Source: UBA8079 sp965205535
GTDB taxonomy: Bacteria; Pseudomonadota; Alphaproteobacteria; UBA6615
Assembly (NCBI GenBank): GCA_965205535.1
Contig: CBDBHH010000005.1
Coordinates: 1,612,001-1,676,000, forward strand
DNA length: 64,000 nt
Direction of reading: 5' to 3'
Below the pieces are notes generated by a model. The model had not been told where the DNA came from. It saw only the letters and a list, made by a program, of their open reading frames with translations, and searched no databases. Positions 59,415-64,000 of this stretch are shown one piece after another; positions within the stretch are counted from its first letter, which is position 1; the number at the start of each line of letters is the position of its first letter. The position numbers and the translations under genes are program-made.

Positions 59415-59476
59415 CCCAGGGCACGGCGAACAGATGAGCTAAGTGTCTCGGTTATTCTGTAATGGACCGGATCGCG

Positions 59477-59514
59477 ACACAACTATGCATGCGAAAACTG
59501 CATAGCTGTTGTGT
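59477..59514. promoter_or_regulatory. Dyad upstream of the emrAB-like operon
   Basis: ACACAACTATGCA (59477-59489) and TGCATAGCTGTTGTGT (59499-59514) form an inverted repeat with a 3-base bulge. The inner arms CTATGCA/TGCATAG are perfect over 7 bases. It lies 63-100 bases upstream of the emrA ATG and downstream of tldD. It could be an operator for the pump or a weak tldD terminator (no U-tract follows). Confidence 0.4.
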
Positions 59515-59534
59515 GACGCCGGTTTGCCCGGTGC

Positions 59535-60968
59535 TCAGACTGCCGTGCCGCCGACGGTGAGAGATTCGAGATACATCGTGGGCTGTCCGACTCCGACCGG
59601 CACGGACTGGCCGTCCTTGCCGCAGGTGCCGACGCCGTCGTCGAGGCGCGAATCATTGCCGATCAGTTTCACGCGGGTCAGCGCGTCGGGGCCGTTGCCG
59701 ATCAGGGTCGCGCCCTTGACGGGTGCACCGAGCTTGCCGTCCTCGATCATGTAGGCCTCGGTACAGCTGAATACGAACTTGCCGTTGGTGATGTCGACCT
59801 GGCCGCCACCGAAATTCACGGCATAAATGCCGGTTTTCGCGGCTTTGATACATTCCTCGGGGTCGGCCTCGCCGTCGAGCATGTAGGTGTTGGTCATCCG
59901 CGGCATCGGGTTGTAGGCGAAGGACTGGCGTCGACCGTTGCCAGTCGGCTCCATACCCATCAGGCGCGCATTCATGCGGTCTTGCATGTAGTTCTTGAGG
60001 ATGCCGTCCTCGATCAACACATTGTAGGCACTGGGCGTGCCTTCATCGTCGATGGTGATCGAACCGCGCCGGTCCGCGAGCGTGCCGTCATCGACCACGG
60101 TGACTCCCGGTGCCGCGACCCGCTCGCCGAGCAGGGACGAGAAGGCGGAAGTCTTTTTGCGATTGAAGTCGCCCTCGAGGCCGTGACCGATCGCCTCATG
60201 GAGCAGAACACCCGGCCAGCCGGGGCCGAGAACGACCGGCATCTCGCCCGCCGGTGCGGGTACCGATTCCAGATTGACCAGGGCCTGACGCAGGGCCTCA
60301 TCGACCTGTGATTGCCAGTTTTCCGGCGAAATCCACTGATCGTAGATGGCCCTGCCGCCGACGCCTTGCGAGCCGGTTTCCTGCCGGTCGCCATCGCCGA
60401 CCATGAGTGAGACATTGAGGCGGACGAGGGGGCGGATGTCGGCGCGCCGATCGCCGCCGGCCCGCACGATCTGTACGGCCTGCCAGCTGCCCGACAGCGA
60501 GGCGGTGACCTGGCGGACGCGCGGGTCGCTGCCTCGCGCATAGGCATCGATCTCCGACAGGAGGGCGACCTTGTCCTCGAAGGCCATCTCGCCCAGCGGG
60601 TTGGTGTCCGTGTAGAGGTCGCGGTTGGTGCCCGCGGGTGAATCCCCGACCAAACCGCTGCGGCCTGTTCGCACGGCGCTCACCGTATCGCCCGCGCGTG
60701 CGATGGCGGCTTCGCTCATTTCCGTCGAATGGGCATATCCGGTCGCCTCGCCGGAGACGGCCCGCAGGCCAAAACCCTGGGAGGTGTCGAAATTGGCGTT
60801 GCGTACGCGTCCGTCGTCGAAGGTGATGCTCTCGGACTGATTATATTCGAGAAACAGCTCGCCATCGTCCGCGCCATCGAGTGCGGTATCGACCCGCGCG
60901 ACGACCCGTTCGGGGTCCATGCCGGTTCGTGCGTAGAAGATATCGTCGGTGCGGGCAATGTCGGTCAT
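59535..60968 (-). CDS. tldD: Metalloprotease TldD
   Basis: This 477-residue zinc-dependent subunit of the TldD/PmbA (TldE) protease has the metal motif HEAIGH in GVLLHEAIGHGLEGDFNRK near residue 255. SQGFGLRAVSGEATGYAHST is near 68, and GIYAVNFGGGQVDITNGKFVFSCTEAYMIEDGK is near 392, all family hallmarks. ATG at 60968 gives the normal N-terminus; the longer frame upstream has no ribosome site. pmbA is at 48848-50209 in this window. Confidence 0.95.
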   Translation of the reverse strand: MTDIARTDDIFYARTGMDPERVVARVDTALDGADDGELFLEYNQSESITFDDGRVRNANFDTSQGFGLRAVSGEATGYAHSTEMSEAAIARAGDTVSAVRTGRSGLVGDSPAGTNRDLYTDTNPLGEMAFEDKVALLSEIDAYARGSDPRVRQVTASLSGSWQAVQIVRAGGDRRADIRPLVRLNVSLMVGDGDRQETGSQGVGGRAIYDQWISPENWQSQVDEALRQALVNLESVPAPAGEMPVVLGPGWPGVLLHEAIGHGLEGDFNRKKTSAFSSLLGERVAAPGVTVVDDGTLADRRGSITIDDEGTPSAYNVLIEDGILKNYMQDRMNARLMGMEPTGNGRRQSFAYNPMPRMTNTYMLDGEADPEECIKAAKTGIYAVNFGGGQVDITNGKFVFSCTEAYMIEDGKLGAPVKGATLIGNGPDALTRVKLIGNDSRLDDGVGTCGKDGQSVPVGVGQPTMYLESLTVGGTAV

Positions 60969-60987
60969 GGGGCGATGTTCGCTCGAG

Positions 60988-61012
60988 GTTGGGATGAGAA
61001 ACTCGTCCCAAC
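60988..61012. repeat. 11-base-pair hairpin with AAA loop upstream of tldD
   Basis: GTTGGGATGAG pairs with CTCGTCCCAAC over 11 positions with a single T-G wobble in plus-strand RNA, enclosing only AAA. The structure is 20 bases upstream of the tldD start codon, so on the minus strand it would sit in or overlap the 5' leader or act as an operator dyad. Confidence 0.5.
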
Positions 61013-61191
61013 AATATGGGACTTGGATGAAGATTGTCAGCCTTGGCCGCTCAACAATCGGTGGGGCCGGGTTTATTGTTTGACCGCCGCGCGTGAGCAG
61101 CGGGCTGTTTGGCGCCGAATTGTTTGTACAATCAGGGATTTGCGGCGCTGCGACAAGGTGTCTCAAGGCCGTAAATCGCGCGGGCTGTGAC

Positions 61192-61220
61192 TTGTTGAGG
61201 GCGGTGCGCTGGGCTATTTT
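61192..61220 (+). promoter_or_regulatory. Putative coxB promoter
   Basis: TTGTTG (61192-61197) and TATTTT (61215-61220) are 17 bases apart, giving a leader of about 75 bases to the coxB ATG. Both boxes are moderate matches to the sigma70 consensus. Confidence 0.35.
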
Positions 61221-61302
61221 TCGCCCCGTCCAATGGGCTATAGGGGGTTATCCGCCGTGCGATGTGATTCGCGGGTGCGGTTGACCAGATGGAAGCGAGC
61301 GA

Positions 61303-62196
61303 ATGACGACAATCCAACATCATCTGAAACGCGCCGCCGGGTTCACCGGTTTGGCTGGTCTTGCGAGCCTGCTGTTCGCATTTGTAGCGACCCCCGCCGG
61401 GGCGCAGCAGCCGGAACCGTGGCAGCTCAATTTCCAGCCGGCTCATTCGCCGATCATGGAGCAGATGGACACGTTCCATGATTTTCTGCTCTGGGTCATT
61501 TTTCTGATCTCGATTTTCGTGCTGGCGCTGCTGCTCTACACGATCGTGCGTTTCCGGGAATCGGCAAACCCCAATCCCACCAAGACAACTCACAACACCC
61601 TGATCGAGATCCTCTGGACGGTCATCCCGGTCGTCATCCTGTTCGTGATCGGCTTTTTCTCGCTGCCGCTTTTGTACGTGACCGATGACGTGTCCGATGC
61701 CGACCTGACGATCAAGGCGATCGGGCGTCAGTGGTACTGGAGTTACGAGTTTCCCGATCATGGTGATTTCACCTTCGATGCCTTCATTGTGCCGGACGAT
61801 GAACTCAAGCCGGGGCAGCCGCGTTTGCTCGCGACCGATGAGAACCTTGTTCTGCCGGTCGGCAAGAAAATCCGCGTGCTTGTGACGTCCTCGGACGTGC
61901 TGCACGCCTTCGCGATCCCTGCGTTTGGTTCGAAAATCGACGCCGTCCCGGGGCGCACCAACGAAACCTGGTTTCTGATCGACGAGCCCGGCATGTATTA
62001 CGGCCAATGTTCGGAGCTGTGCGGTGCGGGGCATGCGTTCATGCCGCTGGCAATCAAGGCGGTGCCCGAGGCTGAATTCAACGCCTGGGTGACCAAGGCG
62101 CAGGCGCGTTTCGGCGGCGCTGACGGCGATTTGGCGCCGCGACCGATCCAGATCACACGAAACGAAGCGGGCGAAGCGCCCGTAACCGCACAGTAG
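61303..62196 (+). CDS. coxB: Cytochrome c oxidase subunit II
   Basis: This 297-residue subunit of the aa3-type oxidase has a cleavable signal segment (about 1-37, ending PAGAQQ), two transmembrane helices and a periplasmic cupredoxin domain. The aromatic QWYWSYEFPD is the electron-entry strand. CSELCGAGHAFM gives the CuA ligands, with the first His in VLHAFAIPAFG. It receives electrons from cytochrome c. GGCGAGGAG leads into coxA 20 bases downstream. Confidence 0.96.
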   Translation: MTTIQHHLKRAAGFTGLAGLASLLFAFVATPAGAQQPEPWQLNFQPAHSPIMEQMDTFHDFLLWVIFLISIFVLALLLYTIVRFRESANPNPTKTTHNTLIEILWTVIPVVILFVIGFFSLPLLYVTDDVSDADLTIKAIGRQWYWSYEFPDHGDFTFDAFIVPDDELKPGQPRLLATDENLVLPVGKKIRVLVTSSDVLHAFAIPAFGSKIDAVPGRTNETWFLIDEPGMYYGQCSELCGAGHAFMPLAIKAVPEAEFNAWVTKAQARFGGADGDLAPRPIQITRNEAGEAPVTAQ

Positions 62197-62216
62197 CGCG
62201 GCGAGGAGATTGTAAG

Positions 62217-63842
62217 ATGGCTGACGCTCACGCAGACGATCACGCACACGACGATCACAAGCCACGCGGCTGGCGGCGGTGGGTCTACTCGACCAACCAC
62301 AAAGACATCGGGACGATGTATCTCACCTTCTCAATCCTCGCCGGTATTGTGGGTGGCCTCTTCTCCATCCTGATGCGGCTTGAGTTGCAGGATCCGGGCA
62401 CCCAGTATTTCCTCGCGGGTGACGGCTCGACTGACGGCCAGTTCTGGAACGTGGTGATCACGGCCCACGGCCTGATCATGGTGTTCTTCGTGGTCATGCC
62501 CGCCGTCATCGGCGGCTTCGGCAACTGGTTCATCCCGCTGTTGATCGGCGCGCCGGATATGGCGTTCCCGCGGATGAACAACATTTCATTCTGGCTCCTG
62601 CCGCCTGCGCTGATCCTGTTGATCGGCAGCACGTTCGCCGGCGGTGGTGCCGGGACAGGCTGGACGGTCTATCCGCCGCTCTCGTCGGCCGTGGGGCAAC
62701 CCGGGCCATCGGTGGATATGGCGATCTTTGCGCTCCATCTGGCCGGTGCGTCGTCGATTCTCGGCGCGATCAACTTCATCACCACGATCTTCAATATGCG
62801 CGCGCCGGGCATGACCCTGCATCGCATGCCGTTGTTCATCTGGGGTGAGCTGGTAACGGCGTTCCTGCTGGTGCTAGCAGTTCCGGTGCTCGCCGGCGCG
62901 ATCACGATGTTGCTGACGGACCGCAACTTCGGCACGACCTTCTTCGACGCGGCCGGTGGTGGCGACCCGATCCTGTTCCAGCACCTGTTCTGGTTCTTCG
63001 GGCATCCCGAGGTCTACATCATGATCTTGCCGGGCTTCGGCATTGTCAGCCAGATCGTCTCGACCTTCTCGAAGAAACCGGTGTTCGGCTATCTTGGCAT
63101 GGCTTACGCCATGGTCGGCATCGGATTCGTCGGGTTCATCGTCTGGGCTCATCACATGTTTACGGTCGGCCTCGATGTCGATACGCGGGTCTACTTCACG
63201 GTTGCGACCATGGTGATCGCGGTGCCCACGGGCATCAAGATATTCTCCTGGATCGCGACCATGTGGGGCGGGTCTGTCCGTATGGACACGCCGATGCTCT
63301 GGGCCGTCGGGTTCATCTTCCTGTTCACCGTTGGCGGTGTCACGGGCGTGGTGCTTGCGAATGCGGGCCTCGATCTGGCGCTGCATGACACCTATTACGT
63401 GGTGGCCCATTTCCACTATGTGCTGAGCCTGGGTGCGGTCTTCACGATGTTTGCCGGCTTCTACTACTGGATCGGCAAGATGTCGGGTCGCCAGTACAAC
63501 GAGACCTTGGGCAAGCTGCATTTCTGGATCACCTTCATCGGTGTGAACATCACCTTCTTCCCGCAGCATTTCCTCGGGCTGGCGGGGATGCCGCGACGCA
63601 TCTCCGATTATCCCGATGCCTATGCGGGCTGGAACGAGATCTCCTCGATCGGCTCATATATTTCCGCCGTCGGCGTGCTGCTGTTCATCTACATCGTGTT
63701 CCAGACCCTGACATCGGGACGCCGGGTTGAGGCGAATTACTGGGGCGAGGGTGCCACGACGCTTGAGTGGACGGTGCCGTCACCCGCACCGCATCACACC
63801 CATGAGGAACTGCCGGAGATCAAGCCTGCGGCCGCGCACTAG
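62217..63842 (+). CDS. coxA: Cytochrome c oxidase subunit I
   Basis: This 541-residue haem-copper subunit has twelve membrane helices. ITAHGLIMVFFVVMP carries a haem a ligand His. GHPEVYIMILPGFG supplies the CuB His and Tyr of the crosslinked pair, HHMF the other CuB ligands, and VAHFHYVLS the haem a3 and a ligands. An N-terminal His/Asp-rich stretch (ADAHADDHAHDDH) precedes the domain. Ribosome site GAGGAG. Followed by ctaB, the usual cta order. Confidence 0.97.
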   Translation: MADAHADDHAHDDHKPRGWRRWVYSTNHKDIGTMYLTFSILAGIVGGLFSILMRLELQDPGTQYFLAGDGSTDGQFWNVVITAHGLIMVFFVVMPAVIGGFGNWFIPLLIGAPDMAFPRMNNISFWLLPPALILLIGSTFAGGGAGTGWTVYPPLSSAVGQPGPSVDMAIFALHLAGASSILGAINFITTIFNMRAPGMTLHRMPLFIWGELVTAFLLVLAVPVLAGAITMLLTDRNFGTTFFDAAGGGDPILFQHLFWFFGHPEVYIMILPGFGIVSQIVSTFSKKPVFGYLGMAYAMVGIGFVGFIVWAHHMFTVGLDVDTRVYFTVATMVIAVPTGIKIFSWIATMWGGSVRMDTPMLWAVGFIFLFTVGGVTGVVLANAGLDLALHDTYYVVAHFHYVLSLGAVFTMFAGFYYWIGKMSGRQYNETLGKLHFWITFIGVNITFFPQHFLGLAGMPRRISDYPDAYAGWNEISSIGSYISAVGVLLFIYIVFQTLTSGRRVEANYWGEGATTLEWTVPSPAPHHTHEELPEIKPAAAH

Positions 63843-63880
63843 GCGGCCACAGGTTCGATCGTCGAATACGGAGTTGAGCA

Positions 63881-64000
63881 TTGGCTGATGCCGCGTATCT
63901 GAACCGGGCAAACGAGACCGCGCTACCTGTGGCGTCGGGTTCGCGTGTCTCGGATTTCGTCGCGTTGCTGAAGCCGCGCGTGATGACGCTCGTGGTGTTT
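63881..64000 (+). CDS. ctaB: Protoheme IX farnesyltransferase, 3' end outside window
   Basis: The first 40 codons of a haem O synthase appear, starting with TTG behind GGAG at 7 bases spacing. SRVSDFVALLKPRVMTLVVF is the family N-terminus entering the first transmembrane helix. The protein makes haem O for the cytochrome oxidase encoded just upstream. The rest lies beyond the window. No ATG fits. Confidence 0.8.
   Translation, partial: MADAAYLNRANETALPVASGSRVSDFVALLKPRVMTLVVF

Larger units (their letters stand above)
60969..61302. other. Divergent intergenic region between tldD and coxB (334 bases)
   Basis: This gap holds the hairpin at 60988-61012 near tldD and a putative coxB promoter at 61192-61220. 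The leader after it contains GGAAGCGAGCG just before the coxB ATG. I see no tRNA, ORF with coding character, or other repeat in the remainder. Confidence 0.5.

Noticed and set aside
1..64000. Search for tRNA/rRNA genes, CRISPR arrays and IS elements
   Set aside because: No GGTTCGA-type T-loops in gaps, no regular direct repeats with spacers, no transposase; gaps are too short for rRNA.

Overview
This window is a gene-dense, GC-rich stretch of chromosome from a free-living, aerobic Gram-negative bacterium. It is most likely an alphaproteobacterium of the Rhodospirillales type; that placement is inference. Supporting signs are the gene order coxB-coxA-ctaB, a plant/alphaproteobacterial-type glutamate-cysteine ligase, a DUF3035 lipoprotein, an lpxK-waaA-msbA lipid A operon, the ubiA and ubiD ubiquinone genes, and pervasive 4-base ATGA/GTGA gene overlaps. 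I see no rRNA, tRNA, CRISPR array, transposase or prophage. The region is mostly housekeeping and peripheral metabolism, with a few accessory loci.

Layout. 1-5 kb: the tail of a PEP-utilising phosphohistidine domain protein, then single-gene oxidoreductases (zinc alcohol dehydrogenase, D-2-hydroxyacid dehydrogenase, PaaI-type thioesterase, Gfo/Idh/MocA oxidoreductase, luciferase-like monooxygenase). 4.9-6.1 kb: a divergent ArsR / GST-like pair, both with cysteine-rich C-termini, sharing a promoter with a clear dyad operator. 6.1-10.7 kb: FAH-family hydrolase, DOPA-dioxygenase-like protein, the ergothioneine genes egtB-egtD, and a membrane protein containing a G9 tract. 10.8-14.7 kb: a TetR-SDR pair diverging from YciI-like, MDR and quinone oxidoreductase genes across a strong dyad, which looks like an electrophile or quinone stress locus. 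14.8-19.9 kb: an unusual DRE-TIM metallolyase with a near-consensus promoter, then a small anchored protein, pyrD, a Sel1-repeat protein, a KANL3-like hydrolase and a DUF6812 protein.

19.9-34.6 kb: amidase, MaoC, ribF-ileS-lspA-DUF3035 lipoprotein, a catalytic/non-catalytic M16 peptidase pair, pgi-mutL, rsmD and an rRNA pseudouridine synthase. 34.7-43.7 kb: class I glutamine amidotransferase-like hydrolase, tadA, purD, xseA with an M23 peptidase, and lpxK-waaA-msbA. 43.9-48.2 kb: methyltransferase, CMD-like protein, and a glycosyltransferase / PlcP-like metallophosphoesterase pair diverging from a diacylglycerol kinase-like gene. That arrangement resembles the plcP-agt phospholipid-to-glycolipid remodelling module of marine alphaproteobacteria. 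48.2-52.3 kb: pmbA flanked by two closely related MAPEG membrane proteins, then ubiD. 52.3-59.4 kb: YGSN-motif protein, VOC protein behind a palindromic operator, ubiA, rsmE, gshA and the emrAB-type efflux operon. 59.5-64 kb: tldD and the cytochrome c oxidase genes coxB, coxA and ctaB (cut by the window end).

Together the accessory genes lean towards low-molecular-weight thiols and electrophile defence: ergothioneine, glutathione synthesis, a GST-like protein, two MAPEG proteins and quinone reductases. The items I would look at first are the ArsR/GST pair, the lipid-remodelling locus with its motif substitutions, the G9 tract, the TetR dyad and the MAPEG-PmbA-MAPEG arrangement.
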